This document shows positions 36,027 to 44,841 of a stretch of DNA of 64,000 bases, piece after piece. Origin of the DNA: Pachyseris speciosa (taxonomy: Eukaryota > Cnidaria > Anthozoa > Scleractinia > Pachyseridae); NCBI GenBank assembly GCA_016490735.1, contig JAEMWC010000031.1:61001-125000 (forward strand). The letters are read 5' to 3'. Under the pieces are notes generated by a model. It was given only the letters and a program-made list of their open reading frames with translations. It did not search any database and had not been told where the DNA came from. Made by a program: the position numbers and the translations under genes. Numbering within the stretch: position 1 is the stretch's first letter; each line of letters begins with the position of its first letter.

Positions 36027-36274
36027 TGAGGCCTTCCGAGGGGTAGAAGCGACAAGCGACATGGCTCCAAAAACAGGCGACAATCTTCTCCCAAAACACT
36101 GACAACCGACAGAAATTGACTGAAAACGTGTGACAGTTTGCGACAGCGACAATTGACTTTCCATTCCTCGTTGTTTTCTTTGCGACAGCGACATTTGTCC
36201 CCAACGAAACAAGCGATAGACAGAGTCGTAAATGAGCGACAAGGCGACACCCGACCACCCCTTGGAAGGCCTCA
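36027..36274. mobile_element. MITE with TGAGGCCTTCC terminal inverted repeats
   Basis: The left end TGAGGCCTTCCGAGGGGT and the right end (reverse complement TGAGGCCTTCCAAGGGGT) match at 17 of 18 bases and enclose 248 bp. The interior has many GCGACA motifs in one strand. I cannot see a convincing target-site duplication (flanks AATTG and TTTGT). ORFs overlapping it on both strands are chance. Confidence 0.65.
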
Positions 36275-36461
36275 TTTGTTGCACGAAAGTGAAAGGTGCG
36301 GATTTAACGTTTGCTTCTTGCTTTTGCAAAAGCTCGTTTGTGCAGCTAATATAAAGGGGAGTAGTTTTTAAAGAAACTGTGGTGCTGCGTCGATGGGGGA
36401 GTGAAACACGAACATTTGGTTTATCAACGGAGTTAATAATGAAAATTGACCACCGTACAGG

Positions 36462-36510
36462 GATTCAAAAAGCTGAAGTTTCGAGCGTTAGCCCTTCGTC
36501 AGAGCGAATC
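36462..36510 (-). ncRNA. Degenerate type I hammerhead ribozyme in PLE 3' region
   Basis: Minus-strand order: GATTC and GCT (stem I, 5' side), CTGACGA core (36,502-36,496; the variable position 7 is C), stem II GGGC-TAAC-GCTC, GAAA, then the short stem III region and AGC...GAATC (stem I, 3' side, with a TTTTT bulge). The cleavage-side stem III here reads ACTTC. I expect a palindromic ACGTC from related PLE ribozymes (from memory), so this copy is probably weak or inactive. Confidence 0.7.
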
Positions 36511-36598
36511 GATGAACCGTGGGTTGTGTATGGTTTATACACAGAATATGGAGCTTCCCTATTGGTGGTAACATGGTAACGTGAAAAACAGGAATAAA

Positions 36599-36885
36599 TT
36601 AATTGAATGAAAAGCGTTCGTTGATACCGTGGGAATTAAGAGTGCCGATTTGAAAGATAAATTTTTGCTTGAGATTTTTATGGCTTTCTGTGGTAACTTG
36701 ATGGCCAGAGATCGACATGTGGTGTTTGGAATGGCTAGGGAGATTTAAAATGCCGGGCGAATGCTTTGGATGCATCTTTGTCATCTTTCTCAACATCACG
36801 TAGATGTTCTCGGAATCGGTTACCTAGTCGTCTTCTTGTTTCGCCGATGTATACCTTTTTTGCATAATGTACAGGTAACATTTGC
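36599..36885 (-). pseudogene. PLE GIY-YIG endonuclease C-terminus
   Basis: Minus-strand reading: VTCTLCKK, YIGETRRRLGNRFREHL and DVEKDDKDASKAFARHFK in one frame, then after a frameshift near 36,750 LPSHSKHHMSISGHQVTT, ESHKNLKQKFIFQIGTLN and the terminal HGINERFSFN. These are the GIY-YIG nuclease (YIGET motif, catalytic Arg in NRFREHL, Glu in NLKQKFIFQIGTL region) and the usual PLE C-terminus. A missing base after CKK and the later frameshift disable it. It differs from the nuclease fragment at 33.4 kb, so it is a second PLE family. Confidence 0.85.
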
Positions 36886-36984
36886 TAACATTTGGTACGC
36901 GTGAAAACGACCACTTACACCAAATTATGAGCCAAAAACTTGAACATTTAATAGGTCCGAAAATTACCAGTCATTCGATAGCCA

Positions 36985-37249
36985 TATTACCGTAGTTACC
37001 ATTCCAGAAAATCTTCCACTTACTGACTCAGAGAAATCTGTTCTTAGTAAGGGCCTCAATTTCGTTCCATTTGCACCAAGCAATTTTTAGTTAAGCAAGA
37101 CGTCGAATAATTACTTCGCCGCATTCAGTTAAAAGCTTTTTTCCACGACAAGGAAGATAATCTAATAACTCGGACAATGATATTTGTGAAACACTTTGTG
37201 TTCACAAATCAAAATGGACTCTTCCAGAGGGCCAATTCGCCTCTTTAGA

Positions 37250-37250
<1 letters not shown>
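36985..37250 (+). pseudogene. PLE N-terminal conserved region fragment
   Basis: The plus strand reads VTIPENLPLTDSEKSVLSKG and LNFVPFAPSNF, then in another frame VKQDVE-stop-LLRRIQLKAFFHDKED. This is the conserved block upstream of the PLE RT fingers (pattern L..E..LLSKGLNFVP). It faces opposite to the PLE 3' end next door, so the two pieces are from different insertions or an inverted one. Confidence 0.65.

Positions 37251-37286
<36 letters not shown>
37251..37286. repeat. (ATT)n microsatellite
   Basis: Ten or so ATT units. It lies at the end of the PLE fragment and may be its tail or an independent simple repeat. Confidence 0.9.
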
Positions 37287-38225
37287 AAATGCCGTTGTGA
37301 CATTCAAAAACTAAAATTAAACTATGACACTAAATTTTCCAATTTTACAGGCAAACAAAATTTATACCCGTATTATCGTTTACGTGAGGAGATTTATCTC
37401 TCAAATCCTTAAAGTCGCTGAAGAGCGTATTCGGTACAAATAATGCGTTATTTGAGCCCGACATCATGTCCGTAATCTTGTTAGGTCAATTTCAACACTA
37501 TTAAAATTTGTATTGAAACAGTAAGGCGTACAACAGAAATGCAAAACAGTGAAACTTAAAAGTACAGTTTTCTTTACATCAGAACAAATACAACGATTAT
37601 GTAACATATCTGGCAGATTTTTGTAAGATGTCATTCGGTTCGTGAAAATACGAAAATGGTTCAAATGAGAATTCAAAACAGAAATAATTCAATAAGCTTA
37701 ATTGAAAACAGAATAATTGAAAATGTGAGTTCCTACACGCACAGGCGCTGCACGTCGTAAGAAGATTTCGCCCTTTGCAGTCGTTTGCGTGGAACAAAAC
37801 GGTGGAAACACTAAGAACGAGGCTTAGCGCAAGGTTTAAAACTGTGTCGGAATTTAAGTGCCAACTTGTCGATTTTCGGGAAGTTTTGAAAATCGGAGTG
37901 TGCCAACTGATTATAAAAGCTGTAGTTATCTGCAGTCGATGATCATCCGGCGTGCTCACTTTTAAACAGTTTCCTATTGAATGGCAGAATGCCGATAAGA
38001 GCCGAATTTCCTTGCAGGTTTGATTGGCTACGATTGTCTCCCGAAGGTAACCCTAACAGCTTTTGATAACAAAGGGCACTTTCCATTGACCAAAAAATAA
38101 CCGGTACAAATTTTCGTAATTTTCGCTGGTCGAATGGAAAGGGTACGACCACGTCCCAGAATTCTAGGTCACGTGTATTGACATGCTGAAGGTGCTTCGT
38201 CCGCTTATTGGTTTTTCCGCTTGTC
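37287..38225. other. No recognisable gene
   Basis: Several overlapping minus-strand frames of 70-120 codons (37,464-38,266) show no domain, signal or repeat I can name, and overlap each other in different frames. The right end is the left flank of Gypsy-3 and contains its target duplicate CACGT at 38,226-38,230. Confidence 0.5.
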
Positions 38226-38230
38226 CACGT

Positions 38231-38425
38231 TGTAACGTTGTTCTTGGGAAGAACAGAGAAACGCATACTAGTGAACTAAACAGCTTTTTAATCGACTCGT
38301 CCGATAATCAGTATACAATGAAAACCGGAAAGCATGGCCTCTAAAGTTCCGTTGCCATGGAGAGGTGACGTACGTGGACCGGAAGTAAATGAACAAACAG
38401 AACAGATAACAGCAATATCGTTACA
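38231..38425 (-). repeat. Gypsy-3 3' LTR (195 bp)
   Basis: It has TGTAACGTTG and ATATCGTTACA ends and is preceded on the element strand by a purine-rich tract. It is 10 bp longer than the other LTR owing to GGGAAGAACAGAGAAACGC replacing a shorter GGACACGC. Shared core: CATACTAGTG, TCGACTCGTCCGATAATCAG, TACGTGGACCGGAAG. Confidence 0.92.
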
Positions 38426-38549
38426 TCTCCCCTTCTTTAGAAAAAAAAAAGCTATAAAGGTAACTGAATGTCACTGTCCTAGTTTCAAATATAGACTTAA
38501 AAAAAAAAGAAAAGTTTGCCATGTCCTTTCTTAGCGGATAACCAACCAA

Positions 38550-39739
38550 TCACTGGTAACGTGTTGGTGGTCGAACAATAGGTCCTGATCGAGTTGTTGT
38601 CACCGGTGGGGAAGTCTCCTGCTTGCCTTCTGCAGTCTGAACTGGATATTCTGGATGTGGCTTGTCCGTCGTCAGCAATGGTGCTGTGTCTGACTGATCT
38701 TTACTCACTGCAGTACTTTGTATGGAAGATGGTACCAATGGCATTTCATCAGCAGCATTTGCGGTAGCAGGAATTGGTGCTGCTTTTGGGGATAACCTCA
38801 CCCCATCTTTACTGTGTGGCATAACTTCGCGTGTGTGTCTCAGGTTTCTCCGGTTCCTCCTATAGACTCTTCCATCCTCTGTTCTGACTTGGTAGGACCT
38901 TATGTCGACTTTGCCTTCGACTCTAGCTTGGGTCCAATCTTTCTTCTTTCCAAAGTAGGAGCTTTGTGGCTGCAATCGCACTATGTCTCCTGGGCGCAGT
39001 TCCTCCAGTTCCTTGGCGCCTTGGTTGTAGTACAACGTCTGTTTAGCCTTTTGTAGCTTCAGCTTCTGATCAACCTCCTCTGGTAGCTTCGGCTTAAGCA
39101 GCTGGTTCGAGGTTGGAAGAAGGGTCTTTGTTCTTTCTACCAAATAATCGCTGAACAGGTGACGAGTTGAGTGTTTCTGTAGGGGTATTTCTCCAGTCCA
39201 GTAGGGCAAGATATGGGTCTTGTTCTGACTTGATGGCTTTCTCTAACAGATGTTTTGCTGTCTTCAGCGCATTCTCGACTTTGCCATTTGACTGGGCATA
39301 TGTTGGAGAGCTTGTTACATGTTCAAAGCCATAAGTGTCCGCGAACTTTTGGAACTTTGCAGAAGAAAAGGGTTGTCCGTTGTCAGATACTAGCTAGATG
39401 GGCTTTCAACTTCTTCACAACTTCTTCTGCTGTCTTGCTTGTCATTCTGTCGACTTCAAAGAAGCTCGAATAGTAGTCAACAGTCACCATGAACTCTGTA
39501 CCATTTAGATTAAAAAGATCAACAGCAATTTTCTCCCATGGTCTACTGGGCAGTTCGTGACAAATCATTGGCTCTTTGACATTGGCTCTTTCGACATCTT
39601 TGCTCATGCCTGGCCAGTAAACTACTTCTCGTGCTCTTCGTAGGAAGCCTTGGATGCCGATGTGGCTCCGGTGGATCTTAGCCAATATGTCATCTTTCAC
39701 ACTCACAGGGATAACTAGTCTTTGCTTGCTGGATGGCAA
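38550..39739 (-). pseudogene. Gypsy-3 integrase with damaged zinc finger
   Basis: The first frame (39,739-39,383) has the two His of the zinc finger (IHRSHIGIQGFLRRAREVVY) but jumps from WPGMSKDVER straight to ANVKEPM, so the Cys pair is deleted. The core begins with EKIAVDLFNLNGTEF (first Asp). A frameshift near 39,390 precedes SDNGQPFSSAKFQ (second Asp) and SNGKVENALKTAKHLL (Glu). The last frame (39,209-38,550) holds ELEELRPGDIVRLQP and RSYQVRTEDGRVYRRNRR, the C-terminal DNA-binding part, then a variable tail ending IVRPPTRYQ. All three catalytic residues exist, but zinc-finger loss and the frameshift argue against function. Confidence 0.9.
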
Positions 39740-39785
39740 TCTGCGTTACTTCCGATACTGGCAAGTACTGTATCATATTGATACA

Positions 39786-40686
39786 CTATAGCTCTCTTTC
39801 TGTATCTCCTCTCATTTCCTCTATGTACACAACATGTTCTGCTACATCTTCTCTTGTGCTCTTGCATACTCCATATGCTCTGCTCAGTGTATCTGCCAAA
39901 TACATTTCAGTCCCTTTCTTGTAGGACACTTGGAGGTCAAACTTCTGCAATCTCAGCAACATTCGCTGGAGACGTTTCGGGGCACTGAGTAGGCTTTTCC
40001 GGAAGATGCTCTCTAAGGGTTTATGGTCAGTTTGGATCTTGACTGGTCGACCATACACACACTGCTCAAAGCGTTCTACTCCAAACAGAATTGCAAGCAT
40101 CTCTTTCTCGATCTGGGCATAGTTCACCTCGGTTGCAGTCATGGAACGAGATGCATAAGCCACAGGTTGGCCTCCTTGCATAAGACATGCACCAAGTCCT
40201 CTTTCAGATGCATCACACTGCAGTTCTACGTCTTCTTTGGGGTCAAAGAACTTGAGGACGGGGGCAGCTGAGAGTATCTCCTTAACTCGCTTGAGGCTGC
40301 GTCCTTGTACTTGCTCATCCCAACAGAACTGGTTCCCTTCTTTCAAAAGGTCTCTCATTGGGGCGGTAACTTCAGACAGATTAGGAGCAAACTTCTGGAG
40401 GTAGTTTACCATGCCGAGAAGTCTCTTGAGATCTTGCTTGCTGGTTGGGGTTGGCATCTCTTTGATACCTTGTACTTTGTCTGGGTCAGGCTTGAGACCA
40501 TCTTGACATATCACATGTCCCATAAACTTCACTTCTTTGCGGCGAAGATTAAGCTTCTCTTTGTTCAACTTAATGCCAGTTGTGCGGCAGCGTTCAAACA
40601 ATGCTCTCAGCTTTGCGTCATGGTCAGACAGTGCTTCAGCTTGGGTCTCTCCGACACCGAAAACAAGGATATCATCAAATATGGGC
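39786..40686 (-). pseudogene. Gypsy-3 RT palm/thumb and RNase H
   Basis: After the 420-bp insertion the frame resumes with KPIFDDILVFG (catalytic double Asp), then LNKEKLNLRRKEVKFMGHVI, RLLGMVNYLQKFAPNLSEV, the RNase H start VELQCDASERGLGACLMQ with its Asp, YASRSMTATEVNYAQIEKEM (Glu), QTDHKPLESIF (Asp) and MYLADTLSRAY. This part has no internal stop from 40,686 to 39,786, so decay is limited here. The insertion splits RT between EGLDGV and KPIFDD. Confidence 0.92.
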
Positions 40687-40700
40687 TTAACTCCATCAAG

Positions 40701-41120
40701 GATACTTCACAAATTAATGTGATCAAGTAAGCTGAAGCCACTCAAAAGGCACTAAGGCCACATGGTAGCGGGCATTACCCCTTAAATCTACCAAAGCAAA
40801 GATTGAGCCCAAGCATTAGAAGTATCCTTGTCACTCCAGCCACATCCCACAAGGTTTACGTTTTCATTGCTTGTTTTATTGATATGTGGGTACTTGAGCC
40901 TGAGCATTAGCTATGCCATGCTGATGAGGCCTAACAAGGCCGAAACAGCTGTCCATGGCTGCTAATGCTTGGGCTCAATCTTTGCTTTGGTAGATTTAAG
41001 GGGTAATGCCCGCTACCATGTGGCCTTAGTGCCTTTTGAGTGGCTTCAGCTTACTTGATCACATTAATTTGTGAAGTATCCTTGTCACTCCAGCCACATC
41101 CCACAAGGCTTACGTTTTCA
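40701..41120 (+). mobile_element. Retrozyme-like insertion with hammerhead ribozyme, in Gypsy-3 RT
   Basis: The 420-bp insert is flanked by a 14-bp duplication TTAACTCCATCAAG (40,687-40,700 and 41,121-41,134); removing it rejoins the RT frame. It has three parts. An inverted arm (40,701-40,819) is the exact reverse complement of 40,962-41,080. A unit of 254 bp runs from AGTATCCTTGTCACTCC (40,821) to the same string at 41,075. A further ~46 bp of the next repeat follows, to 41,120. A type I hammerhead sits in the middle (40,904-40,968). No ORF of note. Small hammerhead-bearing non-autonomous retroelements (retrozymes), thought to move through circular RNA with help from Penelope-like or similar enzymes, are known in animals. 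More than one unit length read out in tandem fits a circular template (inference). Confidence 0.85.
40904..40968 (+). ncRNA. Type I hammerhead ribozyme
   Basis: Stem I outer GCATTAGC (40,904-40,911) pairs with GCTAATGC (40,961-40,968). An internal loop (TATG opposite CT) follows, and inner CCATG (40,916-40,920) pairs with CATGG (40,954-40,958). Core CTGATGA is at 40,921-40,927; stem II GGCC-TAACAA-GGCC at 40,928-40,941; GAAA at 40,942-40,945. Stem III is the loop-less palindrome ACAGCTGT (40,945-40,952). Self-cleavage is predicted after C40,953 in the GTC triplet. All conserved core bases are present. A tiny palindromic stem III suggests better cleavage in multimeric transcripts. Confidence 0.93.
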
Positions 41121-41129
41121 TTAACTCCA

Positions 41130-43007
41130 TCAAGACCTTCGAGGGCGTATTCCAGTCTCCTCTGAAACTCTTCCGGGGCGGGCGATATCCCGAAGGGCAA
41201 CCGAGTCCAGCGGAACCTTCCCCAGGGGGGTACCAAATGTGGTTAGGAGACTGCTTTCGTCATCTAGCTGCACGTGCCAAAACCCGTTTTTTGCGTCAAC
41301 TACGCTGAAGACTTTAGCATTTGTAAGTAGCGGTAGCAGATCATCAATCACTGGCAGGGGGTAATGGTTTCTCCTGAGTGTTTCATTGAGAGGCTTTGGG
41401 TCGATACATAGCCTTATCTTCCCATTACTCTTCTTAATAACCACCATTGAGGAAATCCAGTCTGTGGGAACATCTACTGGTTGCAGGATGCCTGTCTTGA
41501 CTAAGCGTTCTAGTTCCTGTTTTATGGGCTCTTTCACTGCAAAAGGGACTTTCCTCACTGGGAGTGCCTCAGGAGATACAGACTTATCAATCTCGAGATG
41601 AAGCTTTCCTTTGAGCTTTCCTTCTCCTGAGAAGACATCTCCGAATTCGCTCACTAGATCCGGCTGTGTAGGTGCCTCATTTGAGAGAGACATGATGTTA
41701 TCAGTATTGATCACGATGAGACCAAACTGCTGCACTGATTCAGCACCAAGGAGTGTTGTGTGGTCTGCTGGGAAGACAGTGTATTCCGTTGGGAAACACT
41801 GTTCATTCTTGGGGTTCAGGGTCTCAACCGTAGTACATCCCAAAGGTTTCAGCTCTGATTTGTTAAACATGACCAGCGTAGTTTGAGTAGGCTGAAGGAG
41901 TTCCATCCAGGGATCATTAAATATCTGCTGATAAATATCTGCTGGGAGGATATTGACTGTTGCTCCACAATCTAACTGGAATTTCACTATTTCATCCTTC
42001 AAGCGCATGTTAGCATAGATCTTCTTAGGACTGTTTTTTGCATGAAGTGCGCTCACTGATTCTACACTGAATAAATAATCATCAGAATCTTCGTCATTAA
42101 ACTCCTGAACCTCTTGTTCTACATTGTGAACTGACTTCTTAGTTTGCTGTTTGCTAGCTTTCTGACTTCTGCAAGCCACTGAGAAGTGGATCATTCCACC
42201 ACCATTATCACACTTGTGCTGCCATGCTGGACAGAGTTCCTTTTTTAGAGGATGGGTTCTGTGACAGAACTTGCATCTAACTGGTTCCGGTAATTTGTTA
42301 TGCATGGGGCGTTGAACTTTACTGGGATTTCGCTCTTTGTTATTTCGCACGCCTGTCTTCCATTTTGGGTGGCCTGTGGCAATGGCGCTAACCTCCTCTG
42401 CATGAGACATCTCCTTGAGTTGTTTGGATGTGGTTTCACTCGCACGGCAAATATCAATGCACTTGTTCAGGGTTAGTTTGTTCTCACCTAAAAGCTTTTT
42501 TCGAGTGCCGTTATCTCTAATTCCTACCACAACTCTGTCTCTAATCATTCGATCTTGCATGGCGCCAAAGTTGCACGTTTTAGCTAACGAACGTAAAGCT
42601 GTTACAAAAGCATCAAATGACTCACCGACCTCCTGCACTCCGTGGTTAAACAATTAGGCTTCGTATATTTCATTCGTCTCACCGATGAAAAAGGCGTCTA
42701 GAAGCTCTATCACTTTATCAATGTCGGTTTTCTCCTCTTCATTTCCAAAGGGCAAACCGTCGTAAATCTCCAGGATATCTGGGCCAATACATGTCAACAA
42801 TGTGGCTGTTCGAAGATCACTGCTTTGCTTACGGAGCCGCGAGGCGATCTCGTAGTTTGTCCAAAGCCGCTTGAATTTCTTCCAATTCACAGCTAAGTTC
42901 CCCTTGAAGTCTAGTTTCGACGGTAAAGGAATAGTAGACTGGATGAACTGAGGAGTTGCTGGCTGTGTGCCTGTTGGCGCTTGACCCGTCGAGCTTGTTT
43001 CGGGCAT
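41130..43007 (-). pseudogene. Gypsy-3 gag, protease and RT fingers
   Basis: Gag starts at 43,007 (MPETSSTGQAPTG) and contains LPSKLDFKGNLAVNWKKFKR. It is interrupted by one in-frame TAG at 42,654-42,656; the frame is unchanged after it (FNHGVQEVGESFDAFVTALR). A zinc-knuckle-like CKFCHRTHPLKKELC follows. The protease motif FQLDCGATVNILP lies near 42,000-41,930; the second residue of the usual DTG triad is Cys. The RT begins about 41,610 with LHLEIDKSVSPEALPVRKVP, WISSMVVIKKSNGKIRL and VFSVVDAKNGFWHVQL (first catalytic Asp). A frameshift in a C run near 41,225 ends the main frame; the correct continuation GRFRWTRLPFGISPAPEEFQ is in the next frame to 41,135. It would be a single gag-pol frame if undamaged. 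Confidence 0.9.
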
Positions 43008-43097
43008 TAGGGACTAGATTCACTTGGTTTCGTTTGAAAATTCACTCAACTATTTCAGCGACGATTCAGTAGGAAGAATCCCAAATCACTGACACCA

Positions 43098-43282
43098 TGT
43101 AACGTTGCTCTTAGGACACGCATACTAGTGGACTAAACAGCTTTTTAATCGACTCGTCCGATAATCAGTATACAATGAAAACCGGAAAGCATGGCCTCTA
43201 AAGTTCCGTTGCCATGGAGAGGTGACGTACGTGGACCGGAAGTAAATAGACAAACAGAACAGATAACAGCGATATCGTTACA
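43098..43282 (-). repeat. Gypsy-3 5' LTR (185 bp)
   Basis: It matches the 3' LTR apart from a few substitutions and one indel. Directly inside it on the minus strand lies TGGTGTCAGTGATTTGG, in the position of the tRNA primer-binding site. Flanked outside by CACGT. Confidence 0.92.
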
Positions 43283-43287
43283 CACGT

Positions 43288-43520
43288 GAGCACACGCCCG
43301 GTAAGGAGACTAAAACCGATATCTATCGCGAATGGAACACGAAAATTTCGGTAGTTCTGGAAATTGCGGCAAAGAGGGTGCACTCAAAACGTATTCCTAA
43401 ATCTTCGGAAACTTTTCCCGGAACTTTGCCCGTTCCATTCGATTTCGAACCGGAAATCTCGAAAATTTTGGTTGAATGGAAAGCGCCCAAAGTGTCTACC
43501 TGCACAAGTGTAGACACACA
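43288..43520. other. Right flank of Gypsy-3, no gene
   Basis: GAATGGAACACGAAAATTTC and GAAAATTTTGGTTGAATGGA occur near 43,330 and 43,460, with CGAAATTTC-type strings between them. It may be an older non-autonomous repeat into which Gypsy-3 inserted, because GGTCGAATGGAAAGGGTACG also occurs on the other side (38,131). Not classified. Confidence 0.4.
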
Positions 43521-43644
43521 ATCAAATGAAGAATGATCCTCGCAGTTGTGAACGCAATTTATGCAATTGCGAAAAGAAGCCTGGAAAAAAAAATCAGGAC
43601 TTCAACTGAGTTTGAACCCGTGATCTCGCGATTACCGGTGCGAT

Positions 43645-43685
<41 letters not shown>

Positions 43686-43850
43686 AGGTCAATTGTGGGT
43701 TCATATGTTCCCGTGAAAGAAATGAGCGTGAATGATATATGAAATGAATCATATGTGAACTGCGGAAATGAAATCAAATGAAGAATGATCCTCGCAGTTG
43801 TGAACGCAATTTATGCAATTGCGAAAAGAAGCCTGAAAAAAAAATGGCCT
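43521..43850 (-). repeat. tRNA-Thr-like tandem unit, second family (tRNA part 43,598-43,670)
   Basis: On the minus strand 43,670-43,598 folds as a tRNA: GGCTTCA pairs with TGAAGTC, D arm GCTCAGTTGGTTAGAGC, a GGT-containing anticodon loop (CCGGTAA), T loop TTCAAAC. The flanking 70 bp (ATCAAATGAAGAATGATCCT ... GCAATTGCGAAAAGAAGCCT) occurs on both sides, 252 bp apart, so this is 1.3 units of a tandem repeat. The spacer shares its plan with the 34-kb and 55-kb units (CGCAGTTG near the far end, TGACCTGCTCCCAACG just before the tRNA, and a T run in a CCTGA...CAGG hairpin after it). The anticodon arm has one extra base. tRNA-derived, probably not a functional tRNA. Confidence 0.75.
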
Positions 43851-44639
43851 GGGAACCAGTTTGAGCACATGTCTGTGCATGTGCAAAGGTTGGGGAAGTC
43901 CTGGGCTCTAGCGTAGTCAGTTTGTAAACTGGACGGAAAGGTGAACATTTTGTCGATTTTTAACGCCGTTTCCACATATTTAAGGCCGACATTATTACCA
44001 CAGGTAGATCTTTTCATGGGTTATTTAATTGCCGTTCCTACCTTTGTAATTTTTTCCTACTTTTTGCAAGAGCCATCCGAAGCTAGTACGTGGCGTAATT
44101 GAAGTAGACCCGAGACTCAAAGTTTGGAACAGTTGAATGCCATCGTAAAGATTTTGGCCATATTTAAGAAATATTTGGCTTTTTGCAATACAGGGTTATG
44201 TTAACCGTCTTTTCTCGACGTGATTTTCTACCTGTTCAATTTCCGTTCCCTTTTATGTTGTTAGCCCAGAAAGTTTTCTTATTTATCATGATTTATGGGA
44301 AACGCAGGAGTGTTGTTGCAGTGTTGTTGCCAAGCTCAAGTGTATCATTACTGTATCATATTTAAGAAATCATGCTACACACATATTAGCGCCATCTTTT
44401 ACAACGTAAATTTTATTTCTGGTACACAATGCTGGTAAAATTAATTTATTGTAAATTAAAAAAATTACTTAATTTTGCAACTTTGAAAAACCCAAGAAAC
44501 ACAGTCAGAATGTCTTGCTTTGATCGGGTTGATGGTGAATTGTCAATACCAAAGGGCCTGTTTTCCAACATTATTCACTGGCTTCACAGCAAGTGCACTT
44601 TTATCGGGATGCAGTCCAAGTATTCAGCGTTTTGTTTTT
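43851..44639. other. No recognisable gene
   Basis: AT-rich sequence without tandem structure; short frames on both strands (68-84 codons) have no motifs. Confidence 0.5.
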
Positions 44640-44831
44640 TGTGCTTTTATTTATTTATTTATTTATACAAATATGTTTATTAATACAGATATAAGTATTT
44701 ACATTTATACAAATTACAGTATAAAATTCAAAACAAAAGAAATGAAAAGAAATCTAAAATATACTATTTATATACATATAAGGGCAATGTTACATTTACG
44801 ACACTACCACTAACAAGAGAGAGAGAGAGAG
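44640..44831 (-). mobile_element. Candidate 3' UTR and tail of the split LINE-2
   Basis: On the minus strand the stretch runs (CT)n, TTGTTAGTGGTAGTGTCG, AT-rich 3'-UTR-like sequence and TAATAAACATATTTGTATAA, ending in an (AAAT)n tail at about 44,646-44,668. This is a typical LINE 3' end. I link it to the LINE-2 coding end at 54,718 because both stop in a (CT)n/(GA)n tract facing the 9.86-kb segment. The link is inference. Confidence 0.5.
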
Positions 44832-44841
44832 CTAGATGTAT

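Larger units (their letters stand above)
36400..36890 (-). mobile_element. Penelope-like element 3' end with degenerate hammerhead
   Basis: On the minus strand this is the end of a PLE: endonuclease (36,885-36,599), then a 3' region containing a hammerhead-like fold (36,510-36,462) and GTACGGTGGTCAATTTTCAT. PLEs carry type I hammerhead ribozymes in their terminal repeats, so the order endonuclease then ribozyme fits. RT core and the other end are not attached. Confidence 0.8.
38231..43282 (-). mobile_element. Gypsy-type LTR retrotransposon 3, near full length
   Basis: LTRs at 38,231-38,425 and 43,098-43,282 share TGTAACG...CGTTACA ends. The element is flanked by the 5-bp duplication CACGT (38,226-38,230; 43,283-43,287). 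On the minus strand the order is 5' LTR, primer-binding region beginning TGGTGTCAG, gag, protease, RT, RNase H, integrase, polypurine tract (AAAGAAGGGGAGA, plus 38,426-38,438) and 3' LTR. The LTRs differ by a ~10-bp indel and a few substitutions, so the insertion is moderately young. Internal damage: a stop in gag, frameshifts in RT and integrase, a deletion in the integrase zinc finger, and a 420-bp ribozyme-bearing insertion in RT. Without that insertion it would be about 4.6 kb. Confidence 0.93.

Noticed and set aside
35869..36371. Several overlapping open frames on both strands around the 36.0-kb MITE
   Set aside because: They mirror each other because the MITE has inverted ends; no protein motif is present.
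37464..38266. Three overlapping minus-strand frames of 70-120 codons as a host gene
   Set aside because: Different frames, no recognisable domain, and no splice or codon pattern that I can support.
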